From assembly GCA_965243095.1 (NCBI GenBank), contig OZ251530.1, forward strand, positions 3,844,001 to 3,908,000: a stretch of DNA of 64,000 nucleotides, given 5' to 3'. This stretch comes from VXYL01 sp965243095. GTDB taxonomy: Bacteria; Pseudomonadota; Gammaproteobacteria; Pseudomonadales; Azotimanducaceae. Positions 16,640 to 25,810 of this stretch are shown here, one piece after another; within the stretch, counting starts at the first letter, position 1, and every line of letters starts with the position of its first letter. The position numbers and the translations under genes were made by a program. The notes beneath the pieces were generated by a model. The model did not search any database, was not told the DNA's origin, and worked only from the letters and a program-made list of their open reading frames with translations.

Positions 16640-18619
16640 TCAGGTCGCCGCTTGGCGCGTGTTGCCGAAACGGAACGGCCAGCCGGTGTTGGCGGCTACG
16701 GACTCGGCGAGCAGGAGCAGCAGCGCGAGCAGGAGCAATGCGCCGGCGAGGGGCGTGGTGCTCGGCGGCGAGTCTTCGCCAGCTGGGGTGTTCGGTGCTG
16801 TGCGCGGGGCCAGCGCGGCCTGCCAGCGGGCTAGGAAATCCGCCGACACCGGGCGCGGATCGGATTCGCGGGCGTCCACGTTCACGGCGAGCAGGGTCTC
16901 GGTGCCGGGCGAACGGGCGGTGTACACGCCCGGTTGTTCGACGCGCAGCGCCCGGCCGGCGGCATTGATGCCCTGTTGAAGGCCCGGCACACGGGCGCCG
17001 GTTTGGTCGAACAGCTGCACCGCTACGCCGCCGATGGCGACCGGCTCGCCGACGGTGGCGAGGAGGGGTTTCTCGCGCGCCAAGTAGTCGATTGCGCCAT
17101 GCACGAGCGTCACGAACGCCGGTCGCAGCACCAGATTGCTCCAGTCGCGGTTGAGGGCGGTGAGCAGCACCAACATTCGTCCCCGGCCAACGCGCTTTTC
17201 CACCAACAACGGTTCCCCGCTAACGTCGCCCGTCGCGGCCGCAGAAGGCACTAGGGAGAGGATCGTTTCCGCCGGCGTGGACGGCAAGGCGAGGGAGCGG
17301 GTTACCGTCACTTCGTCCCACGCGCCTTCCGCCAGCGGGTGGCCGGCGGCCACGGGCAAGACGCGGCGCGTGGTGGCGGCGGGATTCGCGTGCAACGCCG
17401 CACCCGTGAGGGGCAAAGCGCCATGTCGCTGGGTGGCTGGGCCGGTGAGAAGCAATACGCCACCTCCCTCGTCAACGTGCCGCCGCAGACGGCGTTGTTG
17501 GGCTGTGGATAGCTGGCCGGGATCCAAGGCGACGACGGCGGCCAGGCGTGACGGCCAGGAATCTTCTTGCAGCGCAACCGAGCGCGTGGCAGGGCTCGCC
17601 GCCAACGCCGCTTCCAAGAACTGCAAGGCGGCGCCACCGTGCGGCGCCAACACGCCGACCACCGCGGCCGCGGTGCCGGGGCGCACGAACAGCCGCGCAT
17701 CGTCTTGGGCTAGGGCGTCGTCCGCGTCCGCAATGGAGACCTGCCAGGCTGTTGGCGCACGTTCCGGCGCTGGCAGGGGGAATTCCACTTGCCGATGGGT
17801 GCCGGCCGGCACGGCTATTCGTACGGTCTGCGAATCCGCCGCGTTGCCGCCGGCGGAAACTTCGCTCGCGTTCGCCAGCGTAACGGCCAGCTCGCGCTGT
17901 CGATCCGAGAAACTTGCCACCACCGCTTGCACACGCTCACCGACCACGCGCACGGATTCCACCGCCCAGCTCTCGCCCGCTTCGCCAGCCGCGTGCAAGC
18001 GAACGCCCTGCACGAACCCCTCCGCGCCGATGAGGGCATTGAAGCGTTCCGGCACTGCGCTTGCTTGGAAATCCGAGATCACATGCGCCCGCCAGCCGCC
18101 CGGCACCTCCGGCAGCGCCAACGCCAAGGCGTCCAGCGCCCCGGGCAGATCGGCAAAATCGAATCGCGCCCAGCCGGGCTGCAAATCCGCCAAGCCATCC
18201 ACGAGCGTGAGCGTGTCGGTGGCCAAGGCGAAGCGCACCGGGCCGGCGCCTTCGTCGCGTAAGCGCCGCGCGGTCGCCATCGCCTGCGGCCAAACGCCGT
18301 TCCCGCGCATGGAGAGCGAGCCGTCAACCACGATGAGCCGCGCCGCCGCGCCGCCGTCTTCGTCGCTGCCCACCGCGGCCCTCTCCAACACCGGTTGCGC
18401 GAACGCGAACACCACCAGCGCCAGCAGCGCGAGGCGCAACGCCAGCAGGACCTTGTGCGCCAAAGCGCGGCGCTGGCGCACCGGCTCCTCCGCCTCGCGC
18501 ATGAGCATCAAGGATGCAACGGTCGCCTCGGCCGGCGCCCGCTGGTTCGTTCGGTGCAGCCAAAGGGGCACCGCGAGCGCCGCCAAGCCGGCGAAGAACG
18601 CGGCGGCGAGGAAGGTCAT
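16640..18619 (-). CDS. BatA-type membrane protein with VWA-like domain
   Basis: A 659-residue inner-membrane protein. It opens with the BatA N-terminal domain (two hydrophobic helices, about 1-20 and 58-76, around LHRTNQRAPAEA) and continues with a VWA-like domain whose metal site reads VVDGSLSMRG near residue 98. A large periplasmic region and a C-terminal helix (about 628-645) follow. It is the last gene of the cluster running down from MoxR (19571-20614) and DUF58 (18654-19574); such clusters are thought to assemble or mature envelope complexes with the MoxR ATPase. An AGGGG ribosome site precedes the ATG. Confidence 0.82.
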   Translation of the reverse strand: MTFLAAAFFAGLAALAVPLWLHRTNQRAPAEATVASLMLMREAEEPVRQRRALAHKVLLALRLALLALVVFAFAQPVLERAAVGSDEDGGAAARLIVVDGSLSMRGNGVWPQAMATARRLRDEGAGPVRFALATDTLTLVDGLADLQPGWARFDFADLPGALDALALALPEVPGGWRAHVISDFQASAVPERFNALIGAEGFVQGVRLHAAGEAGESWAVESVRVVGERVQAVVASFSDRQRELAVTLANASEVSAGGNAADSQTVRIAVPAGTHRQVEFPLPAPERAPTAWQVSIADADDALAQDDARLFVRPGTAAAVVGVLAPHGGAALQFLEAALAASPATRSVALQEDSWPSRLAAVVALDPGQLSTAQQRRLRRHVDEGGGVLLLTGPATQRHGALPLTGAALHANPAATTRRVLPVAAGHPLAEGAWDEVTVTRSLALPSTPAETILSLVPSAAATGDVSGEPLLVEKRVGRGRMLVLLTALNRDWSNLVLRPAFVTLVHGAIDYLAREKPLLATVGEPVAIGGVAVQLFDQTGARVPGLQQGINAAGRALRVEQPGVYTARSPGTETLLAVNVDARESDPRPVSADFLARWQAALAPRTAPNTPAGEDSPPSTTPLAGALLLLALLLLLAESVAANTGWPFRFGNTRQAAT

Positions 18620-18653
18620 CCGCCCCTGCCGCTTGTCCCGCTTGCGTCGGCCG

Positions 18654-19574
18654 TCACGGCCGACGGGCGCGGAAGCGCAGGTAGCCGGCCAGCGCCGGGG
18701 CGAGCTGCGCGTCCGTGTCCATGCAAACGTAGTCGGCCCCGGCCGCCGCGGCTTCGCGGCGCAGAGCGTCGGCGTGGGCTTGCAGCCGGCGCGGATAGGC
18801 GGTACGCATCTCGGCGGCGTCCACCTCCATCACAGCGCCGGATTCGGCATCGCGCAAGGTGGTGTTGCGGCCGGCGCGCAGCCTCGGCTCGCGCTCCGCC
18901 GGGTCGCGCAGATGGAACACCAGCACGTCGTGGCCGCGCACGCCGAGGGTGCGCAAGGCGCGGCCAAACGCCGCCGGTGGGCAGTAGAAATCCGAAATGG
19001 CGGCGAGGATGCCGCGCTTGGCGACGCGCCGGGCCGCGAAACCGAACGCCCGCTCCCAATCCGAGCCGCCCGCCGCCGTCATCGCCGCGAGGCGGTGGAA
19101 CAGGGCTTGCTGTTGGGTACCGCCGCTGGCCGGGGGCAGAAACTCGCGCACATCGTCGGCGAAGGTGAGCAGTCCGGCGGCGTCGTGGGCGCGGCCGGCC
19201 AAGTACACCAGCGCCGCGGCCAGCCAGCCGGCGTAGCGCAGTTTGGCTATGCCCGTTTGTCTTTGCGTCTCGCCTACATCCATGGAGGCGCTCACGTCCA
19301 CCAACACCAACAGGCGCGTATTCGTCTCCCCCTCGAAGCGTTTGAGGTACAACCGATCGGTGCGGGCGTAGGCGTTCCAGTCCACATAGCGCAGATCGTC
19401 GCCCGGGGCGTAGTCGCGGTATTCGGCGAACTCTTGGCTGAAACCCGGGCGGGTGCTGCGATGGGCGCCGTGCAGCATGCCCTCCACCGCGGCTTTCGCC
19501 ACCAATTCCAAGTTGCCGAGGCCGGCGAGGACGGCCGGGGGAACGGCCTCCGCCCACCCGGACAGGGCGTTCAC
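18654..19574 (-). CDS. DUF58-domain protein
   Basis: 306 residues. The DUF58 core is recognised from GFSQEFAEYRDYAPGDD with DLRYVDWNAYARTDRLYLKRFE (about 52-80), followed by a VWA-like segment LVLVDVSASMD near residue 91. DUF58 proteins accompany MoxR ATPases and are believed to act with them on a protein client. The start is GTG 19574, whose GTGA overlaps the moxR stop by 4 bases; longer upstream starts are unlikely. No membrane segment is obvious, so it is probably cytoplasmic. Confidence 0.88.
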   Translation of the reverse strand: MNALSGWAEAVPPAVLAGLGNLELVAKAAVEGMLHGAHRSTRPGFSQEFAEYRDYAPGDDLRYVDWNAYARTDRLYLKRFEGETNTRLLVLVDVSASMDVGETQRQTGIAKLRYAGWLAAALVYLAGRAHDAAGLLTFADDVREFLPPASGGTQQQALFHRLAAMTAAGGSDWERAFGFAARRVAKRGILAAISDFYCPPAAFGRALRTLGVRGHDVLVFHLRDPAEREPRLRAGRNTTLRDAESGAVMEVDAAEMRTAYPRRLQAHADALRREAAAAGADYVCMDTDAQLAPALAGYLRFRARRP

Positions 19575-20614
19575 GCGGCGGCGCGACTGCGCGCTGGGGC
19601 GATGTGGTCGCGCACGGCGGCGATGACGCTCTCCACGCCCACGCCGTCGGACTCCGCCAAGTAGTTTGCCTGCAAGCGATGGCGCAGCACCGGCCCGGTG
19701 AGCGCGTCGATGTCGCTGGTGCTGACGTGGTAGCGCCCGTGCAACAGCGCCCGGGCGCGGGCGCCGAGGCACAGGTAGATGGCGGCGCGCACGCTCGCGC
19801 CGTAGCGCAGGTATTTGCGGGCGGATTCCGGCGCCTCGGCGGCGTCCGGGCGCGTGGCGCGCACCAGCCGCACGGCGTAGCCGGTCACGGCGTCTGAAAC
19901 CGGCACCTCGCGCACCAGCCGCTGGAACGCGCCGATGGCGTTCGCGTCCGTGCTGGGCGGGGTGGTCTGGCGCACGATGTCGCGCACGTTGCGATCCACC
20001 ACGAGGGCCTCCTGCTCGGCGTCCAAATAGTCGAGCACGACGTTGAACACGAACCGATCCAACTGCGCCTCCGGCAGCGGATAGGTGCCTTCGAGTTCGA
20101 TGGGGTTCTGCGTGGCCAGCACCACGAACGGCGGCTTGAGGTCGTAGCTCTGGCCGCGCACGGTCACGCGCGTCTCCTGCATGGCCTCCAACAGCGCCGC
20201 CTGGGTTTTCGGCGGCGTACGGTTGATCTCGTCGGCCAAGAGCACTTGCGTGAAGATCGGCCCCGGCTCGAAGCGCCAGCGGCGGGTGCCGGTGGCGGGA
20301 TCCTCGTCCAGAATGTCCGTGCCGGTCACGTCCGCCGGCATCAGATCAGGCGTGAATTGGATGCGCTTGAACTCAAGGCCCAGCGCTTGCGCCAGCGTAT
20401 GCACCATGAGGGTTTTCGCGGTGCCCGGCAGCCCGGTGATGAGGCAGTGGCCGCCGACCAGCACGGCGATGAGCAGCTCCTCCACCACCGCCTCCTGCCC
20501 AACGACGATGCGGCCGAGGGCGGCTTTGATGGCCGTCATGGTGGCGTGGAAGTCCGCCACCAAGGCGTCGGTGTCCGCGCTCGGCGTGGCCGAGGGCTCG
20601 GTGTCGACCGTCAC
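19571..20614 (-). CDS. MoxR-family AAA+ ATPase
   Basis: A 347-residue AAA+ ATPase. Walker A is ITGLPGTAKT near residue 55 and Walker B is VLLADEINRTPPKTQAALLEAMQE near 120; sensor 1 lies in VLATQNPIELEGTYPLPEAQLDRF. These are the classical MoxR features. GTG 20614 is the best start because it matches family length and leaves a 52-base gap from the upstream gene. It is followed by DUF58 and BatA, which should be its partners, and preceded by a TPR metallopeptidase-like gene and a caspase-like gene. Confidence 0.93.
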   Translation of the reverse strand: MTVDTEPSATPSADTDALVADFHATMTAIKAALGRIVVGQEAVVEELLIAVLVGGHCLITGLPGTAKTLMVHTLAQALGLEFKRIQFTPDLMPADVTGTDILDEDPATGTRRWRFEPGPIFTQVLLADEINRTPPKTQAALLEAMQETRVTVRGQSYDLKPPFVVLATQNPIELEGTYPLPEAQLDRFVFNVVLDYLDAEQEALVVDRNVRDIVRQTTPPSTDANAIGAFQRLVREVPVSDAVTGYAVRLVRATRPDAAEAPESARKYLRYGASVRAAIYLCLGARARALLHGRYHVSTSDIDALTGPVLRHRLQANYLAESDGVGVESVIAAVRDHIAPARSRAAA

Positions 20615-20666
20615 GGAACGGCGGCCTCGCTTGGCGGTGGGAAGCGCATTGTAGTGTACGGGCGGG

Positions 20667-22976
20667 CTACGGTTTCGACGCCGCGCCTTCGTTGAGGGCG
20701 AGCAGAAGCGCCAGCGCGTCGCTGAAGCGGGGAGCGATCTCCAAGGCGGAGAGCACATGGCGGCGGGCCGGGGCCGGTTGTTCGAGGGCGAAGTGCGCCT
20801 TGGCCAAGCGGAAGTGGGCGCCGGCGGCGTCGTGCGGGGCGAGGGATTGGTGGGCGGTGTATTCGGCCAGCGCGGCTTGCGGCTGACCGGCGGCGAGCAG
20901 GCGGTCGCCTAGGGTGGCCCGTATTGCCGCTTGCAGCGGTGCCACCAGCGCGAGCGAGCGGCGCACGGCGAGGGCGTCTTCCGCCGTTCCCGGTGCTGCC
21001 TCCCTACCCTCTTGCCCCTCCTCGGTTTCGCGGGCTTCCAGCCAATCCGCCAACCGCGTCAACACCGCCGGAGAACGGCCGCCGGCGCGCCAATACGTTG
21101 CCAACGCCGCCACGGCGCGTGGGCGGTCGCCTAGCTGTTCGTGCGCCTCCGCCAGCAGCGGGTACGGGCTGTGGCGATCCATCCGGTACGGGTGCGCGGC
21201 CGCGGCGGCCGTCGCGGCCTTCGCCGCCGTTTCCCAATCCTGCTCCTGCGCGGCGTCCCGGGCCGTTGCGAGCGCCTCGCGGTACGCCTCCGTGTCGATG
21301 CCGTGGAAGCGCTTGGCAAGATATTCGGCGAACTCGGCGTCCACCTGCTCGGGCGTGGCGTCCAGCGCCGTTCGCAGCGCTTGCGGGGTGTCCGCGCCTT
21401 GGCGGTACGCCCGCAGGATGGCGGCGAGCGCCTCGGTGCCGCGGCTGGCGGCGATGTGTTCGCACAGCAAACCCGCCTGCGTGTAGGAAACCGCCACCTG
21501 CCCGGCGTAGGTGGGGCGAATGAAGCCTTCGTCCAAGGTGGCCACCGGCAGCAGGCGGTCGGCGCGGAAGGCGTCGATGGTCTCGGCCGGCACCGCCGGC
21601 CACGCATCGCCTTCCGCCTCGATGCGAAACCGGCTGGGGCCGGTTTGCCACTCCTCAAGCACCGACACCCCTTCGCTGAACCAGCGCGACACCAAGTTGC
21701 CCGTGGCGCCCAGCGTGATCACGTGCGCGACTTCGTGCCACAGCACGCTCGCCCAATCGAAGCCTTCCTCCGCGCCGCGCGCCGAGGGGCTGTCCATCGC
21801 CACCACGTCGCCGAAGGTGGCGCCGAGAATGCCGATGCCGGGCAAGCCGGATGTGCGCACGGCGAAGTCCGCGTGGCGCGGGTACAGCTCGATCACCACC
21901 AGCCCCTTCGGCGTGTGGCCGTAGCGTGCGCCGACCACGCGCACGGCATCGGCCACCAAGCCGCGGGCGTAGGGGCCGATGGCGCCGGCCTCGTCGGGGT
22001 GCATCCGCACCAGCACGCCTTCCTCCGTCCGCTGCGGCCACTCGGCCATGCTGTCGAGCAGGCGCAGGGTGTTCACCACCTCCGGGTTGTAGGGGAAGCC
22101 GTTGTGGGCGCGCACCAGGGCGGCGCGGGCATCGGCGAAGCGGTTGACGCGCAAGAGGTTCATGCCGAGCGTGGCGTGGGCGCTCCACAATGCGGGATCG
22201 AGCGCCACGGCGCGTTCGAGCATGGCGATGGCTGGCCGGTAGCGGCGCGTGATGATGTAGAAGTGCGCCACCGTCTCGAACAGGGCGCCGTAGCCCTTGT
22301 GCAGCGCCAGCGCACGTTCTTCCCACGGGCTTGGCACGGTGCCGCCCAGATGATCGCGGGCCGCGGCGAGGGCCATGGCGCTTAGGCGCAGCGGCCAATC
22401 TTCGGCCAAGAGCGGCGTATGCAGCTCTTCTTCCGCACGCGCCAAGTCGCCAACTTCCAGCGCCAAGCGTGCGAGCAGTAGCCGCGCCTCTAGGTTGCCG
22501 GGGTCGTCTTCCAACACTTCGCGCGCCAGTTCCTCGGCGCGCTTCTCGAAGCGCCCTTGGGCGATGCGGGCCAGACCGAGCTTCGCCGCAACGTGGGTTG
22601 GATCGATGGCGAGCGCCCGGTAGTACGCCGCCTCGGCATCCGCGAACTGGTGCGCGGTTCGCAGCATGTCGCCGTAGCGTGAGTGTGCGGCAGGATCTTC
22701 CGGGGCTTGCGCGATGGCCGCCTTGAACGCCCGCGCGGCGGCGCGCATGTCGCCAAGCGCCCAAGCGGCTTCGGCACGAACGGCCGGCACCGCGGCGTTG
22801 CGCAACGCTGTGAAACAGCGAGCGGATTCCTCGCGGCTCTCGCGCTCCAACTCGCGACACTTGACCAGAGTCCCCGGTTCGGAGGAGGCGGTGGCGACCA
22901 GTGCCAACAGCACCGCTAGCAGCGCGACAGCGACCAACGCGGAACGGCGCGAGCTAGGGGAGCGTTTCGTTCCCAA
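20667..22976 (-). CDS. Exported TPR protein with gluzincin-type metallopeptidase domain
   Basis: 769 residues. A basic N-terminus and hydrophobic segment (about 12-32) form a signal peptide or anchor. TPR units follow (about 60-330, for example AHSRYGDMLRTAHQFADAEA). A peptidase-MA-like domain (about 340-560) carries a zinc motif, LWHEVAHVITL, with a downstream glutamate in WFSEGVSVLEEW. More TPR-like repeats close the protein. It is probably a periplasmic scaffold or protease working with the BatA/VWA proteins. Its start overlaps the end of the caspase-like gene by 23 bases, supporting one operon. The catalytic HExxH reads HEVAH, so it could be active. Confidence 0.83.
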   Translation of the reverse strand: MGTKRSPSSRRSALVAVALLAVLLALVATASSEPGTLVKCRELERESREESARCFTALRNAAVPAVRAEAAWALGDMRAAARAFKAAIAQAPEDPAAHSRYGDMLRTAHQFADAEAAYYRALAIDPTHVAAKLGLARIAQGRFEKRAEELAREVLEDDPGNLEARLLLARLALEVGDLARAEEELHTPLLAEDWPLRLSAMALAAARDHLGGTVPSPWEERALALHKGYGALFETVAHFYIITRRYRPAIAMLERAVALDPALWSAHATLGMNLLRVNRFADARAALVRAHNGFPYNPEVVNTLRLLDSMAEWPQRTEEGVLVRMHPDEAGAIGPYARGLVADAVRVVGARYGHTPKGLVVIELYPRHADFAVRTSGLPGIGILGATFGDVVAMDSPSARGAEEGFDWASVLWHEVAHVITLGATGNLVSRWFSEGVSVLEEWQTGPSRFRIEAEGDAWPAVPAETIDAFRADRLLPVATLDEGFIRPTYAGQVAVSYTQAGLLCEHIAASRGTEALAAILRAYRQGADTPQALRTALDATPEQVDAEFAEYLAKRFHGIDTEAYREALATARDAAQEQDWETAAKAATAAAAAHPYRMDRHSPYPLLAEAHEQLGDRPRAVAALATYWRAGGRSPAVLTRLADWLEARETEEGQEGREAAPGTAEDALAVRRSLALVAPLQAAIRATLGDRLLAAGQPQAALAEYTAHQSLAPHDAAGAHFRLAKAHFALEQPAPARRHVLSALEIAPRFSDALALLLALNEGAASKP

Positions 22977-23913
22977 GGTCTGCCTCCGCGTCGTTCGCCC
23001 GCTCGGCGTCGAGTTGGCGTTCCACCAACGCGAGTTCGAGCAGTAGTTCCTGCAACGCGGCGAAGTACTCGTGCGGTTCGTAGTCGCTGCGTTTCGTCTT
23101 CAGGTCGTTGACGCGACGGGTCAGGGTCTCGCTGCGTTCGAGCAGGTGCGCGGTGGCTTCGTCCACTTCCTGCTTCTCTTCCACACGGGCCACGTTGGCG
23201 AGGACGAACTGCGCCGCCGCGCCGGTGAGCAGCGGATGTTCCGTGGCGATGCGCCCTTCGCCTTCGTAGTGGGCGGCAATCGCGCTCTCGGCGTAGCGAA
23301 ACGCCTCCGCCGCGGTGAGGCGCCCGTCTTTGTCCGTATCCGCGCCGGAGTCCGTCAACGCCGCGCTCCAGAAACGCGGGAACGCCACGGCGTTCACCTC
23401 GCGGCCGTCCCGCGTCGCCGAGATCACCGCCACGCTGTCCGCGAACAACGGCAACGCGCCGCCGGATGCGCTGGTGGCCAGGATCGCCAGCCGCCGCTGC
23501 GGCAACGGCGCCAGCCATTCGGCAAGGTCCTCGCCAGTGGGGTCCGGCCCCGGCACGTTGAAGCGGTAGTGCTCGCCGTCGTAGCTGCCGTGGCCGATGA
23601 AGTGCGCCACCACTGCATCGCCGTTCGCCGCCGCCGCGCCGATGTCCGCAAGCGCTTGCCGAATGGCCGCGCTGGTGGCGGCTTCGCCGGTGAGCAGCGT
23701 CACCGTCGCGCCTGCGGCGGTCGCACTGTCGGCGGCCGCCGCGGCATAAGTTTGGAACGCCTCCTCGTAGGCCGGCTCGCCACCCAACCCCGCCACCACC
23801 AGCACCCGCTGCGCGTCGGCGGCTGCGAGCGGAGTAGCAGCCAAGGCCAAGCACACGCACAACAACCAGCGGAGGACATTCACCAACGCCGGCGGCGTAA
23901 CGCACGCATCCAT
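22954..23913 (-). CDS. Caspase-like protein with EF-hand and coiled coil, catalytic Cys absent
   Basis: 319 residues with an N-terminal hydrophobic signal (about 11-32). The caspase-like domain keeps the His108 loop (AHFIGHGSYDG), but the nucleophile position reads LATSASGG (145-152), serine or alanine instead of cysteine. I recall caspase-like proteins of MoxR/BatA clusters with the same TSASG motif, so this may be a family trait rather than damage. Residues 192-203 (DTDKDGRLTAAE) match a 12-residue EF-hand loop with ligands at positions 1, 3, 5 and 12. The last 75 residues are a charged coiled coil. ATG 23913 is chosen because the signal peptide begins there. It is likely the first gene of the downstream part of the Bat cluster. 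Confidence 0.78.
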   Translation of the reverse strand: MDACVTPPALVNVLRWLLCVCLALAATPLAAADAQRVLVVAGLGGEPAYEEAFQTYAAAAADSATAAGATVTLLTGEAATSAAIRQALADIGAAAANGDAVVAHFIGHGSYDGEHYRFNVPGPDPTGEDLAEWLAPLPQRRLAILATSASGGALPLFADSVAVISATRDGREVNAVAFPRFWSAALTDSGADTDKDGRLTAAEAFRYAESAIAAHYEGEGRIATEHPLLTGAAAQFVLANVARVEEKQEVDEATAHLLERSETLTRRVNDLKTKRSDYEPHEYFAALQELLLELALVERQLDAERANDAEADLGNETLP

Positions 23914-23955
23914 CCGCGCATCATACGCGCAAACGCGCGTTCCGCTGCGAGAGTG

Positions 23956-23979
23956 TTGGCTATCTTGGCTATCCAAGGA
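23956..23979 (+). promoter_or_regulatory. Direct/inverted repeat, possible operator of the antitoxin gene
   Basis: TTGGCTATC occurs twice in tandem (23956-23964 and 23965-23973), and the second copy forms an inverted repeat TTGG-ctat-CCAA. It lies in the divergent gap between the caspase-like gene and the Phd-type antitoxin, about 70 bases before the antitoxin start. Toxin-antitoxin operons are commonly autorepressed at such sites; binding here is inference. Confidence 0.3.
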
Positions 23980-24046
23980 GGAGCCGGGCAGTACTTCGCG
24001 GCTGTAGGTGTACACTGTCGGTTGCCACTCGCTGTTGGAGTCACTG

Positions 24047-24286
24047 ATGGAGATGACCGCCAAGGCGCTGCGCAGCCGGATCGGCGCTGCGCTCGCCTGC
24101 GTTGATCGTGGCGAAACCGTGACAATCACCTATCGCGGCAAGCCCCGGGCGAAATTGGTGGATCAGCCGCCGAACGACGATGAAGATCGGATGCCCGCTT
24201 TCGGCATGTGGCGAGACCGGGACGACATCCCGGATGTCGACGCGTATGTTCGAGAGATGCGAGAGGGCCGTCCGCTTGTTGGTTGA
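24047..24286 (+). CDS. Phd/YefM-type antitoxin
   Basis: A 79-residue antitoxin. The N-terminal part, EMTAKALRSRIGAALACVDRGETVTITYRGKPRAKLV, has the Phd/YefM fold pattern with the usual ETVxITxRGKPxAxLV strand. The acidic C-terminus (PDVDAYVREMREGRP) would wrap the toxin. ATG 24047 is favoured by GGAG 7 bases upstream; ATG 24053 and 24008 are alternatives. It sits directly before a VapC toxin gene whose frame is broken, so the antitoxin now probably lacks an active partner at this locus. Confidence 0.82.
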   Translation: MEMTAKALRSRIGAALACVDRGETVTITYRGKPRAKLVDQPPNDDEDRMPAFGMWRDRDDIPDVDAYVREMREGRPLVG

Positions 24287-24653
24287 TGCCGATGTCTTGG
24301 TCTGGTTCTTGCGGGGCCGGCTCTCCGCGCGGCAGCGATCGAGTCGTGTGCCGCTGTCGAACTTTCCACGATCGTGTACATGGAGTTGGTTCAAGGTGTG
24401 CGGAACAAGGTAGAACTGGGGGCGCTGCGACGCACCGTGCGGGTGAACGGCTGGCGCATCCTGCCTCTGACCGAGGCCATCGGCCACCGAGCGACACTGT
24501 ATTTGGAGGCGTTTGGGTTGTCGCACGGCCTTCGGCTTTGCCGACGCGCTGATTGCCGCGACCGCAGTGGAGGCCGGCAGCACGCTCCTCACCGCAAACG
24601 AAAAACACTATCGCTCCGTGCCGGAGCTGTCGCTCGCGATCTTCACGCCGTAG
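24276..24653 (+). pseudogene. vapC: VapC-type PIN toxin with two compensating frameshifts
   Basis: Joining three stretches gives a full PIN ribonuclease of about 124 residues. The first, LLVDADVLVWFLRG (24276 to about 24320), has the first acidic residues. The second lies in another frame (about 24320-24530) and includes AAVELSTIVYMELVQG with its conserved glutamate. The third, FADALIAATAVEAGSTLLTANEKHY, is back in the first frame, holds the remaining acidic residues and ends at TAG 24651. Two indels, near 24320 and near 24532, restore the frame overall. The TTG codons at 24276/24279 overlap the antitoxin end. Either the toxin is dead or the sequence has two base errors. Confidence 0.72.
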
Positions 24654-24731
24654 GCGACGCTCTTGTGGGCAGGCTCGTAGCTGCTATGCGCCCAAGCTGA
24701 TCCCCTCCTTCCGGTGGCAGGCGATCTTCCG

Positions 24732-24912
24732 CCGGCATTTTCCTACGCATTCGTGCGCCCCCGCCTCCTGCAATTTCAGCGATTTCGCACACGCCGCCGG
24801 GCGAATGTCTCTAACGCCGGCGCCTGCGGGGGTGGCAGGATCCGCCCTTCAAGCGAGGGATGCGCCCTCGCGTTCCACCCCGATGCTTCGGCATCCGTGG
24901 TACGGTTCGGGC
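24732..24912 (+). repeat. Structured leader repeat of Uma2 cassette, copy 1
   Basis: About 180 bases directly before the Uma2 gene, nearly identical to 36342-36521 and 37345-37524. It begins CGGCATTTTCCTACGC. The 3' end carries three consecutive hairpins: GCGAGGG/CCCTCGC (24853-24859 with 24865-24871); GATGC-TTCG-GCATC (24882-24895), a UUCG tetraloop; and a small CCGT/ACGG stem (24895-24905). No Shine-Dalgarno is seen before ATG 24913. Conservation outside the coding region suggests a 5' UTR or mobile-cassette function. Confidence 0.7.
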
Positions 24913-25755
24913 ATGAGAGCGACGCTGCAATCCGAAATCAACGGCGACTGGGAACGCGCCCCGGCGCGGCCGCCCGTTGACGCCGACGACAGCTTCTACC
25001 GCTACGTGCCCGTGCCGCCGGTGGGCCGCGACGAGGACGGCTACCCCATCGAGGACGGCATGTCGCAGACCATCAACCATCAGGTGCAGACCGCGCGCTG
25101 GCAAACCGTGCTGCAGTTGCGCTACCCGGCGGCAACGGTGGCCTCGGACCTGACGATGCCCTACAGGCGCGGCGACACAACCAAGGTGCTGGTGCCGGAC
25201 CTGCTCGTGGCGCTGCGTGCGGAGCGGCGCAAGGATCGGCGCTCGTACCGGCTGTGGGAGAACCCGTTGCCGGACTTGGTGATGGAAATGTTGTCGAAGT
25301 CCAACTCCGATGCGGACGTTGGATCGAAGTGGCGCACCTACGAGCACGTTGGCATACCCGAGTACTTCCTGTTCGACCCGGAGGGTTTCGAGCTTTCCAC
25401 GCCTCTGGCCGGCTACCGGCTGCAGGGCAAGCGCTATCGGCCGGTTCGCGCCAACACCGCGGGCCGGCTGCCTAGCCGCGTGCTGGGCCTCGAGTTGCAC
25501 GTCCAAGGCGACGAGTTGCGCTTCCGCGACCCGGTGACGGGCAAGGACCTCAGGACCCACGGCGAGGACAAGGCCAGGGGAGATGAGCAGGAGGCCAGGG
25601 CGAACGTCGAGAAGGCGAGAGCCGACGAGTCCGAGGAAGGGCGAGCCGCCGAGAAACGCAGGGCTGACGCGGCCGAGAGAGCGCGATTGGCCGAGAGGCG
25701 CAGGGCCGACGCAGCCGAGCGCGAGTTGGCGCGCCTCAAGGCCGCTCGTTCTTAG
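24913..25755 (+). CDS. Uma2-family protein with coiled-coil tail, cassette copy 1
   Basis: 280 residues. The Uma2 core (about 40-200) has candidate PD-(D/E)XK residues Asp96 (LVPDLLVAL), Glu125 (DLVMEMLSKS) and Lys139 (GSKWRTYEHVG), followed by PEYFLFDPEGFEL. From about residue 215 a highly charged helix made of repeated EKARADE/AERRRADAAE units forms a predicted coiled coil. The core is almost identical in the copies at 36522 and 37525, whereas the tail differs in length. ATG 24913 is chosen because all three copies align there, although an upstream in-frame ATG exists. It lies on the opposite strand to the Bat cluster it interrupts. The biochemical role is unknown. Confidence 0.8.
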   Translation: MRATLQSEINGDWERAPARPPVDADDSFYRYVPVPPVGRDEDGYPIEDGMSQTINHQVQTARWQTVLQLRYPAATVASDLTMPYRRGDTTKVLVPDLLVALRAERRKDRRSYRLWENPLPDLVMEMLSKSNSDADVGSKWRTYEHVGIPEYFLFDPEGFELSTPLAGYRLQGKRYRPVRANTAGRLPSRVLGLELHVQGDELRFRDPVTGKDLRTHGEDKARGDEQEARANVEKARADESEEGRAAEKRRADAAERARLAERRRADAAERELARLKAARS

Positions 25756-25810
25756 TCAGTGCGGGCGTGGGCGGCATGGCAGCCAAGGCCAGCACGCACG
25801 CGCAAGCTGG

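Noticed and set aside
17136..19664. 842-residue plus-strand open frame
   Set aside because: Antisense to the BatA and DUF58 genes; typical GC-rich shadow.
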